64,000 nucleotides of DNA from assembly GCF_051020975.1 (NCBI RefSeq), contig NC_135034.1, forward strand, positions 8,060,001-8,124,000. The letters run 5' to 3'. Below the pieces are notes generated by a model. It had not been told where the DNA came from. It worked only from the letters and a program-made list of their open reading frames with translations, and made no database searches. A program made the position numbers and the translations under genes. This document shows, piece after piece, positions 26,001-41,200 of the stretch. Source of the stretch: Osmia lignaria lignaria (taxonomy: Eukaryota; Arthropoda; Insecta; Hymenoptera; Megachilidae). The stretch's first letter is position 1. Each line of letters begins with the position of its first letter.

Positions 26001-28100
26001 TGATTAATAACGATCAGAATGATAAAAAGTAATGGATAAAAATGTAGAAAGTAGACAGACCATCGCGTGTATGAATAATGAGACTTTTGTAAGATGTGTA
26101 GACTGAAAGGAAGGAAAAACTGGTTATTCTAATTAGGGTTGAATCCGCATTATTGACAAATGTACACATGCCTCGCGTGATCGCGTGTTTCACCGAAGAC
26201 TCAAATATTAAGTGTCGCGGAAAAAAAATGTGTTTTATACAAATTTTATTGCTATTATTTAGTACGATTTCAACTGTCTAGTATTTTTATTTAATGCCTC
26301 ATCATCGGAAATAAAATTCGCACATGTCTTCGTCGGTATTAATAAAGTTACCGTCAACGAAACTTCTGTTTGCCTTGTTTCGCGACACGTTTCACGATAA
26401 AATGAACTGAATTATACGCGACATAAATTCCAGAGAAAGCACACTGTAATCATCCTCAATCGAAGCAAGAGCCATTAAATGAAAGCATGATGCAGCTTGT
26501 TTGACGGCATTCATCCGCAATGGGTTAATACAAAGAAACAAGCGAAAGTAAAAAACTTTTAGCCAGACAGTTTAAATCGATCCACGAAGAATACGTCGCA
26601 GGAAATACGAAATTCCAAATGCGTTCTTTGTGACCTAGAAATCCGTATCGACACGCAGCTTGCCCTTCAAACGCAAGCTACCTTCGTCTTTACTATACCA
26701 AGAACTTGGCCTTACATGTTGCATTAATTGAATATTACTATTTTTAGTAGCTGGAGAAAGATTTCGATCTAACAACAAGAAATAGAAATGATATAGTATC
26801 GGTTTAACGTTGAAAACCGTACCTGGAATCTCACCTAACTTCGAAATCGCATTCTCACCGGCTAAAATAGACGACGAAAAAGCGACATGCTTCGAATCAC
26901 TGAATGCCAAAAAAAAAAGAAAAAACTTTGTCAGGTGAAATAGCATAGAATAAGGTCAAAGACCAATCGTGGGTAAAGTAAGCAACGCGTGCATCCTTGT
27001 GGAAAATGCAGGCCCTCATCCTCTCTATGGCAACTTCTACGATATTAACTCTCAAAGCGATGCAGTGCAAAGTTGAAAATAGGTCGAAAACCACGGTGAT
27101 GATGGTATCGTGGTATAGGAATAGAGAGAGGATTCGACCAAGTACCACGTTTCGTTGTGTCATTAAGTGTGACTACTTCTATTACCGTACTTCCTATATG
27201 CTACCCTTGATACCCTCCGCTAACAATCTACACAGTGTATAATAATCGAGTCTGAAACGGAGTCTATGACAAAGCCTTCGAAAGTTCATTAACGCGGTTT
27301 CGTTAATGGATGGAAGTTACAAATTGGAAAAATAGAAAAAGAAGAAAAACAATGTTGGAGAAGAATTTAGCTGGATCGAATCGCGAATTAATTCTTGTCG
27401 CGTGATCGTGCATTCTAATATCCACCAGAAAAGTAATTATGCAGTGAAACTTGGGCTATTAACGCACCGTCATAAAAGAGGGAATAAAAGGAAAAAGAAA
27501 ATGAGGAGCATAAAATGGACAGATTTATTCCTGAAATATTAATTTCAGTAATTATGTATAATCGCATTAAAATTACTTCTCGTTAAAATTTCGTCCTGTC
27601 AAAAGAGTCACGCTCTGCCAATGTCGCTATCGCTAAAGTATCGTCGCATTCGAGTGTGAGCGAAGTTAAACCAGAATCCTAAACACACGGATCTAAGTGG
27701 TCGCGTTGAAATTACATCACACCAGACGCTGCAAAATGGAAAACTTTCGTCGTTACTCTTAACGGGCGACCACGACACGCGCAGTGTAAACGATTCGCCC
27801 TGAGGAACACGATGGACCTTCCATGCTGTTTCAGCAGACCCCTTGACTCGAACGGGTCGTAATTTGCCACGTGTTTCGTGGTGTGCTTGTACGCCGAACA
27901 ATGCACAGAGAAACCTAACTGATCGCACGTGTTGAGGAACTTTCTTCGTCGAGTTAATCATGGAATTTTTATTCCGACGAAACGGGAAGAAAAGAAAGAG
28001 AATATTTTCCTGACCTTCGTCAAGGGAGTGCGACAAAAGGATTTCTTAGCTAGTAGAAATATTTCATACAAAGAGAATACATGATGGAAATTATCCAAGG
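23011..28100. other. Non-coding, AT-rich stretch
   Basis: No splice-consistent coding frame, RNA gene or clear repeat seen. Open frames up to about 100 codons occur but lack motifs and adjoining splice logic. Confidence 0.4.
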
Positions 28101-28117
28101 GAATTGCATGATAAGAG

Positions 28118-28240
28118 AATTTGGAATTCTAGAATTTTAGAACTTTAGAATTTTAGGATCGTAGAATTTTTAAATCTTAGAACCTTAAAGTTTTGAAATT
28201 AAAAGATTTTAGAGCTTAGAATATTAGTATCACAGAATAG
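28118..28240 (+). repeat. Imperfect minisatellite, ~10-bp unit
   Basis: About ten loosely repeated copies of a unit near AGAATTTTAG, varying in A/T/C positions. Simple-sequence expansion is the likely origin. Confidence 0.65.
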
Positions 28241-31200
28241 TGGAGGAACCAAATCCACGCCAACCCCCATCTAGTTACACTAATGAGAATCTTGATTAAT
28301 AGGTATAATTTTACTGATATCCTTGGTACAGCTGACACGGATGCTCTCCTGATTTTTTCCCGATGTACTTCCGTGAGATTTGTACATTTCATCAGAAAAG
28401 AACAATCAGGTTGAGGTCAATTGATTGGAACGGTCAGACCACGTTTTGTGGTAACCTTTGTTCTTTTTACATCTAAATAATCTGTTGTGAAATGAAATTA
28501 GGTTAACCCGCTACAGACTTTTCAGCGATATTACACGTGCTTCTGTGGTTGATCTTCCCTTAGTTTCAAAATCATTCGATTCAGTGCTCAAAATATTGAT
28601 TTCCATTAAACGCAATCAACCCACGTTAACGATGAGACAACAGAAAGGTGTCTCATTATCGAGTTCAAGTACTTTCATTTCATTTCGCCTCTGCAATTTA
28701 TAGAAGAAAAATGCATCTAACCTTTTGGATTATGATTGCATCTGTTAGAAATTGCAATGTTAAAATGAACAAAGAAAGTTGAAATATCACTCAAACTTTG
28801 GTAAAATAATAATCTTTAGATTGATAAAAGAAAATTATAACGTTTCATGAAGGAATGAAAAATAGCTTGGCTCTTATAGAATAATAAATAAATGAACGTG
28901 AAGCACGATTCGAAATACGAGCAAAATGTTAGGTGAACGATCGTGGATTCTTCAGGTTCTCAGCTCATAACGAATTAAAGAAAGCATTCGAACTCTATAC
29001 ATTTTAGATACCTGCCCGTTATTTCGTAGTGTGTAGGTACATAGTTGAGAGCAGAGATAGAGTGAAATTGTCATAAAATAAGTAAGGTACAATATCACCA
29101 AATCGTTTTCGTAGAACATGTATTTAACTATTTTGCATTTTACTGCATCACTGATTGCCTGTAAAACATCTAAATTATTGATGGTGTAAATGTTCCGACC
29201 TTGGCAAATATCCAATTACTAGTTTCCCATTTATTTAGCCAAAGTATCATGAAACCAGAAATTATGAAAGTAATGTTGCCAGTCAAGAGTGATGAGTTTT
29301 TAATTCGTAGAATTCGACTAGAAAAAGTTTAGGAATTTCAAATTAACTATTTTTATCTTAATTCTGAAATTTTGAAGTAAAATACGCCGAAAGTATGCGA
29401 ACATAATAAAATTTCAGATCTATTAACATGCGTCAAGATTATGCCAAACAAGGTGTCGGGCAGTCATTTCAGCGCAGTAAATCTTTCTTAACGTTTACAC
29501 CATTTATCCCGAATCAGAATAAACGGTGTTATTTATCAGACACGAGCCAACCTGAATAATCTAGTTTATCATGCAACCTGCCTATGAGTCTTCGTTTTTC
29601 TATCGGGAGTACCATCGGTATCGGTGTTTTATCATCCACGTATACGATTCTTCTTTCTTCGTGCAAGGGATTGAATCGTTGCGATCAACCGGACGTAAAA
29701 TATCGTTGAATATTCAAAGGTCACGAAAGAAAATCTTGTATAGTTTCGCTGTTCGTCGATTATGTATCCACAGATATTCGAGAGGTAAAGAAAAATCGAA
29801 GAGGTTTCTCGATTGCTAGATTATTCGACACAGTAAGAGGATTCGTGCAATTTAGTCATAATTTTCAATACGACTCGACGTGATCGTTGGTTATTTTTAC
29901 AACAGAGCAAGTCGTGCAAATTGGAGCAATTTTTATTTAGCATCGGTGAAAATCTTCTATGTTTTAATTATGATTCGACGAGTGGGAAATTGCAATTTTA
30001 ACGATTCATAGATCTTAATAAACAAACTTTCTCAGTGATTCTAAAATTAAAAGCATAGAAAGGCAGAAGGGGTTGAAGGTTACCCTAATGTTTCAGCTTG
30101 CGCAGATAAATGATAAAAAATCCACGTTTCGCGTGTCTTTGCCTTCTCAATCCATATTATCCCCCTCTTGAAACGGAAACAACGATTTCTCCTTTTTAAC
30201 GCCACTCATCGTACGTACTTTTTTACTTTGTTTATTCGCATTCGATCAAACATCAAGAAGCAACGAAAAGATGAATATCGGTAACTATCAATGTAAAAAA
30301 AAATTATTTAAAGATTTCATCATAAAATTAATCTTTCCGACTCAATATTTTACACAACCAATAAAAATTTTAAGAAGACGGGACATTTTTTTTTTAATTT
30401 TAAGCGCAAATCGAAACGCATCCGACCTGGTAACCTTTCGGTCGATTTCGTGACGCTGTTTTCCCGGTAACAAATGACCCAAAGTTATCAAATCAGAAAG
30501 GCAAATTGCCAGGCAATAGAAAACGCCACTTATCCACGTGACCGCCAACTCACCATCTTTTCTGGTGAAACCAAATGCATAATCAGACGATCGATCTTCT
30601 TCACATGTAGATGCAATTTTTTCATCCCCCCGTCACATTTTATTTCTTGTTAAATTTTGTGTATCGTATGGATGTTTATACGTAAAAAAAATAGAATTTA
30701 TTAAAAAAGAAAAATATCATGGAATGTTTTTTTAATCATGGTTTCATAGGTTTGCGTATAACGAAAGAGGAAATGTAATTTTAATAACGAGATATTGCAC
30801 ATCCACTTGAAAAACTTTATATCTGCAAAATTTCGACGCGACGATCCTTTCATCCAACTTGTTTTACAATTAATCTCATCGAAATTGTTGCACTTATCCG
30901 CTGAAAACCATGCGAGGTCACGTTTCAGACAGACGTCCACTTGTAACCCGATAAACAAAGAATTTTATTGTTGTTTCTACCACGTTTCGCGAATTCTCTT
31001 CAGAGTTTATTTGAAAAATTCATTAATATTCTATAGAAATTTATCTAATTACGTTCCACTACCTATACAAAATTAATATATTATCAGTTATTAAAAGGAG
31101 AAAAACCAGCAAACCACCTTTGATTTTTTTTTCAATTTTTCATTCCGTAATATGGTGAAATTTTTCGATTATCGACCTTCTATCGCAAACTTCCAACCGA

Positions 31201-34200
31201 TAAATAAAGGAAAAATGATTTTTTGATTAACCATCTTCTGATTTGGAAAAATTTACAGTGATAATTGGAACGTGTTTCTAATACATAGATATGAAAGAAT
31301 AATTGCAAAACGGCGGGAAGCGTCAAAGTGAGAGTAACCAGATCCAATCGTTGCGTTCCAATTGAGTTTTCGATAGCGTTAACGGATTCAAAGGATCGAT
31401 CGACGCTATCTTTCAATGCAGTTACGAATAAAAACGACGATTTAATCGTGTTACAACCATTTCGAACATAAAGTTACCGGCGAAAGGTACGATCGACCCA
31501 CTTGCTGAATAAACTCTTTCACCGAGATTTATTCGCCTCCCTGTCGTTCTTTATTTCCCCTGATCTGTGTGTCTTTATCCTTTTGCCTTTAACGGCAATC
31601 AATTCCCTAGGATTTTATTTCATTTAAATAAATCGGTTCATGACTTTCCTCGCTGCTCGTTTCAACGTATCCGCTGTCATAAAAACAGAGGGAAATACAA
31701 AGGGAACAGTTTGTCAATAGCTTCAAATATAAAAGTTCTTAGTTGCTTATATCTTAAAATAAAGAAGAAACTATAACAGACAGATATTCTAAATTGAAAT
31801 TAGAAATTAGAATTAATTTTAACAAAATAAATAAAAATAAAAATTTTACATTCCAAATTGCCTCTAGCGTTCATTACTATATTTTATGAACAAGAACAAA
31901 CGAATTGACGATATGTTAATAACTATTCCGCAGATATTTGACCAATGTAAATTTGCAAATATTTATTGTATGGAACGAATTTAGCTTAAAGGGTTTGAAG
32001 TGGACTCTCGATGTTATTCGTTTGCGGAGAGCGGTTCGATCCTCCCTTGGGAAGGAACTTTATCCGGGAAAATTAAACTTTGGTAACTTCCTCGAAAATC
32101 CTTCGGTGTATTTCGTACCGATGGAGAATCAGCAGAGAAATATAATTAAAGTGACAAATGACGTTCCGAATTAAGACCTAAAATAATAACCTCCGAGCAA
32201 TCTTGAATCGACTTCTGTGACCCTTTTATTATCATAGAAAATAGAAGTGAAATGTTTCGAGAAGAGAATAATGAAGACACGTTTATCGAGAACAAATAGT
32301 TGAAGGATAGAAGTCTTATCACATACGATACTTATTAGCGTTCAGTTTAGAAAAATGACGTTATTAACTGGTAACCAGAGGCAAAATTTCTCGCAAATGA
32401 CAAAAATCCTCTTCAATCTACTTCGCAACAACGTCGACTGGCACTGGTGTAGGATTTTAATTGAAGAGTAACTAGATACTTTCGCGAGAGATCGAGTTCT
32501 TGGTAAAAGATGACTTTCTCAAGCTAGTCGCACCCTCGAAAACACTTTCACCGAGATTTCTGACCAGCTATAAAACATTTATCTTGCACAGATTTATGAA
32601 AAACAGTATGCTAAAAATATACTCTCCATTCCTGAAAAGGAACTTGAAATCATCTTGGTTAAATTTAAATTCTGCAAATTATCTCCAAGAAATGTATAAA
32701 AGACAGTGTTTGAAAACATTATCGCACGGTTGTTTTCTTTCGAGCAAGTTACCGTATGCGGATAAATTATGTCATTGGTAGCCTTGAGATGTCCGAAGGA
32801 AACGATGGGAGGGAGCCTTGAAAAATTCACTTAAGGGATGGCCAGTAGGTGGTGAAAAATAATCTTCGGGTTTATCGAGCGGCCAATGGGGTGGCGGAGG
32901 ATGGGGTCGTTGAAATTCCGATTTGCATCCACCGAAGGACGCACGTGTCAAATTGCAATCGTTTCGTGTACACACGAACAGTTTGTAACTCAAACGCGAT
33001 ATCCTTGCAAAATATAATTCTTATAAAATATTTGTTTTTAATAAAGAAAAAAAAAAAAATTAGAAAGATTGCAACATGCAGAAATATGATTATCTTCAGG
33101 AGGCAGTCCTTTGTAATTAAAATTAAGCTCGGTAGTTATTTTCATCTAACGGTTCTTTGATTCTGACTTTACAAGAAAAGAGATAAGACGGAAATGTGGT
33201 ATCATTGAACGTCGAAAGTCCACAGCTATACGGTGCATGAAATCACCGCAAAGAAAGGTGGAGGGTCTATCAGCGTGAAAAGATGACGAAGAAGGAGCCG
33301 GGAAGAGCGATTTATCCCAAGAAATTCCAGACGTTTATGATGGCTCGTTACGGCCCTCATCGACCTGAATCGACCGTGGCCACCGATTCGAGTAATTGTA
33401 AAACTCGCAGGGTTAGAAAGAGAGAGACAGTAGCTATCCTCGTTCGTGTAGGTACCTAACCGGAACGCTTTTCGCCCCATTAAAAGTGAAAATATAGCCC
33501 CGAAGAAAAAGATCCTTTCGTATCGTTACCGAACTGAGGCAACGATAATAGTTTTACGGTTGTTGAAAACCTTTTCTCTAACCAGTTGTCTTGCCTGTTC
33601 GCAAGTATCGATAGTATTAACAGAGACCAATCTCTTGCTGGAAAACTTTACACGACGTCGCAGGGGTTCAATTTTCCTCGCGACTTTTCCAGCTCTGGAT
33701 TTTCCATGGCTCGAATGACAGCCGTCCGAAAATTGCGAGACAAGTTCCATTAAGGAATGTTTGGAAAGTTGTACGGAACAAACAACGATAATATTTTACT
33801 GATCGGTTGTTCGAAACTTCGAGCGGTTATAAGGAACTTTTATCGCAACCTTGCATTCTGCTGAAAATTCGAAAGAAATTCGGAGAAAATGAAACGTTCG
33901 CTTCGGGGAATCAAAAAATTTACTTATTTGACGAATTAACTAGCATCCTGGAGAATATTGAAAACTAAAATTTCATGAATTTATTCATAAGTAGCATCGA
34001 ACGAAACTTTCTTTCCCGACGATATTATACAGAACACCGCCATATTATTGAGAAACTATACGTGAATAGCAATAAAGTATGCCTCGAAGACTAGGAAGAA
34101 AGTAAGTTCCGAGCATTGACGAGTTGCCGGACAACGCAGAGCCAAGATATCTTCCCGAATAGTTCGAGTGTTAACGAACACGATTGTATTTTCCAACGGC

Positions 34201-37200
34201 AAAACAGTTTCGCGATCGTGGATTCAAAATGCTCACTGTTCTGTGGCGAATTCTCGTGGACGTTATACAATCGAGACTCGGTGCACATTTCGTGCTGGAT
34301 GACAGGATATTGGAATAGCTCTGACAGAGGAGAAAGGGTTGATAATTCATTTCTGGCCACCGTTCGATTCTTCAGCAGCTCTTGTAGAAGGAAGCGTAAT
34401 CCTTTTGCTTAGAAGACGAAGAATTTAATATTTCAACGCGTATTCATGATTTTCAACCCCCTCGATATTTTATTCCACGTCCCAGATCTCACGCGACAGG
34501 ACAAATATGACAATGCAACAAGAGATTAAAAATGCGAACGCATCGTAACACGTGCTTCTATCTTCCTGTTGTTCCGTCGAGTTGAAGGAAGGAAACGATA
34601 AATTCGCGCCAAATAAATTCAACGATAAAATCATTCTTCGTCGGCGCTGTGAATGAAAAGGATGTCACTCGACTGAAATCGCGAGAAAAATGGGCTCAAG
34701 GTTGAAGTTGTTCGATCGCGGCACACATGTTACGAGTCTTTGCACCAGCCTGCATATCGATCCCGGTCGATCGATAACGAGGAAAATCGAACAGCGGCTC
34801 CTGTCACGACAAAAGTAACCTTTGCTTATTCTTATCGTACTGCTTCCGCCCTTCTCGTTCGTCCATTATCGCGACGAACTTTGATCGATATCTAATGGAT
34901 CAACCCCTTGGCGAGACATCGACCGTAAGCAATTTTTCCCCTAAATTCCACCCCTTCGATAGATTCCTGCTGAGCTTCATTATCCTTTCACAGAACTCCT
35001 CGAAGAAGAACACAGAGGTCAAGGGTTAGTTTCTTCTTCATTTTTAATAACAATGATAGGATATTATTATGAAAATTCTGAAGATTAGAATTTGAATATT
35101 AGAACGAGATTTACTATTGTTTCTAGTAGAATTATATATTGAAATTTAACAAAATTTCCATGGGCTCTAGAGTCCAATTAAATTTCTGTCATCGAAGCAA
35201 ACACATAAATCATCGCAAAGGTAGAATCTTTAATTTCACCCTTGCAAAGACACACGATTAATCAATCGTTCGAAACTCGACGTCACGACGGAAATGATAA
35301 AACAGGGCTGGGCAAGCCGATCGAAGAAATTTCAACGAGAAAATCTCATCGCTTCGAAAATTTACCTTTAATCAAGCTTTCATTGGACGGTTCGTAAAAT
35401 TTTCCAACATCGAAAGTTTCCAACATCTGGCAATCAACTCGTTGTTCCACATCTGGCCACTTGGAAATTAAATGTTATAGAGTGTAATATAACAGGACCC
35501 TCCCTAAATAGGATCCTTCCAGTTGATCCTTCAAAGTGACCCACTCCTTCGCACGTGTAACGCATTTGTTAACCGCCTACGGTGTCAGCAATCACGGTGA
35601 ATATTGCAGAAGGGACTTTCTAAAAGTCTCGTCTTCAATTTGAATGAATTGAATTATGTAAGAAAATAGTGCAATCGGTATTTGAGAAATTTTCAAAGGT
35701 ACCATCTCTGTAATTGCTAATGGCACTTAAACATTCGAAAGAACCGTCTGTTCGATCGCTTTGTAAGACAAATAACTAACGGAGTTACCTGTTATAAAAG
35801 GGCTCCAAGCTCGGAAGAAAGTATTCTGGAATAATTACACGAAAGAAATTGAAAAGCGGCAAGCGTGCGAAACGTCCATTCACTGTTATTGGGACAAAAT
35901 CGGTATATTGGGTTCGTGAGAGAGGTGCAATTACACGCAGCGAAATGGCCTGTAATAGTTTTAAAAGACCTGAAACATCTGGCTATTGCTACCACGTGCA
36001 AAACAGTTCTGACACGAACAACAATGCTTTTATGAGATCGGTATGATTGGATGGCCACCGAATGGGCAAAGGTTTACAAGAAGGAACAGAAATTATTTAA
36101 TACGTATCTTCGAAGGAAATCGATTTACCCAAATTTTCAAAGAGAAATCACAGGTCTATCACTTTATGATTTTATTGCCTTTAGCTCTCATGGGCAGTCT
36201 TATTAATTAGAATGCCAACGGTCATAAAATGTAGAATGGTAATTGAAACAGGTAACCGGTGCATAGCTTGAGTAAAAGTCCCCTGGAAATTGGTGCCCTC
36301 CTTAGATCCTTTCACCTTTTTTTTTTATATAATAAACCATTACCCTTTGCAATCTCCGGGAATTTTCTACCATGTAAAACCAGTTACAATTTGGTTAATA
36401 AAACCCAGAGGAATCTACGTTTCCTCGTAATCTTGTTTTCGATGCAAGAAGCAAGGAACGTAGTAAGTTACTCGAACGGTAGGACTTTATTTCTCCACGT
36501 CTGTGATTCTTAACGTAATAAAAAGTAGCGAAGGCGAAGGATTAATAAAATTGTCGTAACTCCGTTACAGTCGGGAAGAGAGAAGAAAGTGAAAAGGGAC
36601 GAGGGAAAACAGAAAAGCAACAAAATGTCGCTAACCAGAAAGGGGTGGTGAAGTTTGGCCAGGATCCAACCGCAGGTCGTTGCTATAATTTTGATCAAAT
36701 TCTTTAGATCGTAGATCCGAGGCGTAGCCCAATCTTGTCCAAATAAATTTATAGCTTACCACCATGATAGAGGCAAAGAAATCGAACGGAAACGAAACGG
36801 GGAGGACGGACCGGAAAGAAACTGTCGGCAATTCAGCGAAAACGACTGCGAAACGACAAGGTTCTCCAATTAAAGTTCAATCTCTCGTATACGATGCGAA
36901 CAGGAAGAAAACAACATAGAACTAGTAAAAAAGAATTATTTAAAGTTGTTTTATAGGAATCACTTTTGAGGGTGGGACAAAAGATGAAGGTAATAGCGAG
37001 GGTAATCGTCATCGCACAGAAACTATGAATTCAAGGCAGAAGGAATTCTTTTATGATTTTTGTGTTCATTTAGTCGCATATATAGTTTTTGGTTTTATTG
37101 TATCTGGAACTATTTTTGCTGGGTATATCCTGCATGCACCGACAAATTAAAAAAATAATATTTTTACCGGAGCTTACAAATAATACCATTTATTTAATCT

Positions 37201-38050
37201 TTCAAAGTCGATCACTATTCTATTCTTCAGAAAATATTATATAATTGGTAACAAGGCATACTTAACGATATTAAATAAAATTGCTATTCATCGATAATCT
37301 GCTTTGAAATTTATTTTTAAACGTAACAAGGTTCTTTCATAACCCGACGTGAAACATTAATTCATCTTGAAATTTATGGGAAAAGAATTGAACGATCGTC
37401 TACATAACTACTAGCATCAGAAAAGCAATCATGTTCGTTAATACTTAAATGTACCTCGCATCAAACCATACACCATGGTAATTAATAGGGGGATGGTAGA
37501 AAATTCCTTAAGCTTGTGAGCTTAGCTTGAACATCCCTGGATTAATTACTACACCATTCATCTAACAAACGTCTTGATTCGTAGCTCAAGTAATCTACTT
37601 GGTTAGTTCTTTGTCTTATAGAAGAAATACATAGTAACCAATGTAATCGCATAATCCGTGATAATGAATGTGGAATAATGACTTTTCTACTTGGCCAAAA
37701 AAATCAAATCCTCAAACAGTGCTTTGCACGTGTTAGATGGGATTAAGCTTAAGTAAAGAATTTTAGTGTTACCAATAGCAGAGGGTAAGAGGAGCTAATC
37801 AAAAGAGAGCATACGACCACGTAGAGCGTAAGAATAGTTCCAAGGTTAGTTGGAAGAAACCATGAAGAGCCGTCGCGTTGATTCGTTCGATCGTTTCTCG
37901 GCCAGGTGCATCGTTTCCTTCCTTCGATCCGGAATCCATCGAACGGAAACCGAAGAAGAAACGTACAATTGCTCGGTATCCTTTACACGGCCGATTCGAG
38001 GTAACTGGGACGACACGTGGAATCGATACGTCAGTCGTTGTCCAGTTTCG
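28241..38050. other. Non-coding, AT-rich stretch
   Basis: About 10 kb without a supported gene. A few CpG-bearing patches (about 34.7-34.9 kb) occur but no promoter elements can be defended. It could be intergenic DNA or a very long intron of a gene outside the window. Confidence 0.4.
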
Positions 38051-38072
38051 ATTCGGTATTCCAATCAATAGG

Positions 38073-38214
38073 AACGATAGGTCGCGATGCTTATGTTCCT
38101 TTAACACGTTCAAAACCTATGCCATCTGATGATGCATGGAATGCCTTGAAATCATACGAAATTGCTACTACTATGCAAGGATTTCCTAAACAAGGTCGAA
38201 TATTATTGAAATAG
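38073..38214 (+). pseudogene. Coding-like fragment of unknown family (exon or retrocopy remnant)
   Basis: The frame reads RDAYVPLTRSKPMPSDDAWN, then ALKSYEIATTMQGFPKQGR and ILLK-stop (TAG 38,212-38,214). Its composition is balanced and unlike the surrounding frames. An acceptor-like caatcaatag lies just upstream. I do not recognise the family and find no partner exons, so it could be a terminal exon, a retrocopy remnant or chance. Confidence 0.25.
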
Positions 38215-41200
38215 ATTGAAATTGTTTTAAATCCACAGCTGAGCGAATGCTGGAAACAGAACGCAGCCTGAAAATCCTATGATAAATTCTTAAACAATCG
38301 TCCATAAGCCTCGAATAATAGGAAAATTGTTGCGATATTTTCTTTGCAAACACAAGATCGAGATGGTAGTAAATCTTCCTGAACCGACCGGATATCAAAG
38401 GCGAGGGCAGTTCGTTGCTTAGAAGGAGCATCGAGATCGTAGTTGAACGGATCGGTTCCAAATATTTGTCGAGCGAGGTTTCGCATTAACGGCGAGGAAA
38501 TACACCGAGAAAACGGTTTCGAATCGTTGCCGATGGTCATTTAGAAGAGGAGAGACGCTGTTTCGTCTGGAAACCTTTTAGATATTAGCCTTGACACGTT
38601 TCCGCGTATGATCTTTTAATTGTGTGCTTTGGAAGAGACCCACGGTTTTCCGTGGAAACCTCGGATTCCAATGTCCACCAGAAGTAGAAACGAGTCCCTG
38701 AGGAATTGGTGGCAAAACAAACGGTAACGCGAAACACTTTTCAGTTCGCCGTGGAAACGATGGTCGATTCTTATGAAACGACCGGTTCTCGTTACCGAAG
38801 AAGGGTCCGAAGAATCCCCAATGACAAGCGCCCTACCCCCAGGCCTAACCGTACAGGGTGTTAGGGAAATAATGGTTATGGCTTTTGAAATTGATTTTCC
38901 ACGTCATGCTTGGATAGACGTTTTATAATTGGGTAAATACGAGTTTACCTGCGTACCGTCCTGTCTAGGTGATCGGCTGCAGTGTTCCTTGCGGTTGGTG
39001 CTCCTTTATCGTGCGACCCCTTATGATTCCATGGCATTGCAGACCTGAAATAAAAGCAGGTTCATAAAATATGAACAGTTTATTTCATAGAAGTTCCTGA
39101 ATAAAGGAACTGGAAGAATATATTAATTATGAAAATATTATTTAATCCTACTTGAAATCCAAAGACTGAGGAATAAAGATTTTCTTTTAATATATTCTTC
39201 GAGTTCCTTAAATAGTGTTTCGTTTTCTTCTTCAAATGTTTGTATGTATAACGTGATTTGAAGAAGCATTTCTATAAATCATGATCATTACTTCCTTAAC
39301 ACCCTGTTTGTACGTGGTTCGACTTCATCCTGGAAAATTGAGTGCACGACCCGTTCGGTGTGTGCCAACGTACCGCCCCTAAAGCAACCCTTAACCCTCG
39401 TGTCATTGATGTTCGATAGGAGGAAAGCCGGTGAAACGAGAAAGAAAGGCTCGGGGCGTGTTTGATTTACTGTCACGATTCGATCAGTAGTCTATCAAAG
39501 GTGCAAACATGGCAACCGATGGCTCATAAACTGATGCGTACTGAGTCAAGCAAGGTGGTTTGATTGATATTTCGTCCATTGATGTAACGTTTGGATAACT
39601 GGGTCAATCGTGATCAGTATACGGGTGTGCACCTAACCCTTAATTAACACGGTCGAATAAATTAACAAAGGATTCGTTTCAAAAACGGCTATTTCTCCTT
39701 GGAATATTCTTTATCTGGGGAAAGGAAATATAAATTGTTCAAAAATCGAAATTACACACGAAGGAGACATAGAAGGGCAGTGTAGAACGACGATGTTGTA
39801 AAAAATCAAAGGCCATAAAGTGCAGGGTACTATAGGAAATTCAATTTACAGAGTCATAAAGATTCCCGGTGCGGAACACGTGTAATGCATTCTGGAAAGG
39901 TGGAAAGCATAACAGAGGCCCGCAGAAAATCGGGAAATGTAATTTTATGACATTAAAAAACGCAGAACAATGGAATTTTCTCTGGTGAATTAAGCAAGGT
40001 ACGATCGAAGAATGTAGAGAATTATAAATAGTAATCTACAGTGGTGTCACAAAGTTGACGAGGAAATAATTCTACAGAGTATAGTCGGCTCTGCGGAAAG
40101 TCAAAGAGCGGTGACCGCAAGAAAATTACAGAGAACCAAAGCTAAAGACAGTCGCAGAATATAGAACGTTGGAAAACACGAAACAGTTAAACGTAGAACG
40201 AAAAGCGCTTCATCAAATCTGGAAAAAAAGAATAGCTTTGTGAAAAATTCTCATGGAAGTCGAAAAAGCGAAACAGATATCCACGTTATTTTCCAATCTC
40301 ATGAACAATGTAGAAAAATGTATGAAACACAAATTATTCTGTAATAGCAACAAATTAAAAATCGACCAGTTAAATTCTAAATAAATTTCCTTAAAAGTAC
40401 ATAGATCAGGAAAGCGCGTTAAAATCGCCAGTCTTCGAATCGGCAAATTAACAGCGCGACGATGAAATTTCATTACCTAAAGTGCGCTAATTCGATCAAT
40501 TAAAATCCCAACGTCATTCATCAGGCATCCCTCTATTCGCCGGTAGTTAATACGAAAGCAGGAAACGCTTGTTTTAGTCTCGATAAAAAATTTTCCAAGC
40601 GAATCTGGCGCGACTATTGGTCTCAGCAGACGTCTTCTCTTATCTGGAATAAGGTGCCCGGGTGTCTGGCCAAGTAGTTTGTTCTGTACCCGAGCCAACT
40701 AGAGCCTCGGTATACATGAATCCTTCTTTTCGTTGTTGAACATCCAAGCTGATCCACGTCTAGGCTCGTTTAGGATTCTTCTCCAAACGGGAACACCTTG
40801 GTACTTGTAGGTATTCTACGAGAAAGGTCACTGTAACTTGGACCAGCTTCTAGGATGAGCCAAATAGAAATTTGGAAATTTTAGTTACCATTCTCGATAT
40901 TTCAAATTCTGTGAGACTTGTTTGTTCGAACAGATGTCAGAAGCGAACTTTTCAACTGACAACTGGTTTCCATAAGATGACGTTCGCACCGCGATACGAG
41001 TAGCTTCATTTTTCGTCGACGATGGAAAGGGTACAGTGTCAAGCTTGAAACTTTCACGTTCGCGAAATTAAATTTGGAAAGTTTGCAAAGTTCTTCTTTT
41101 TTTTCCGTGAGATCAAGCGTAAATTGGATGTTGGAAAAAGCGTGAACTAGAGAAACGAGAATATTGATGTCGGATGAAAGGCAATATTGTTTGTGAAGTT

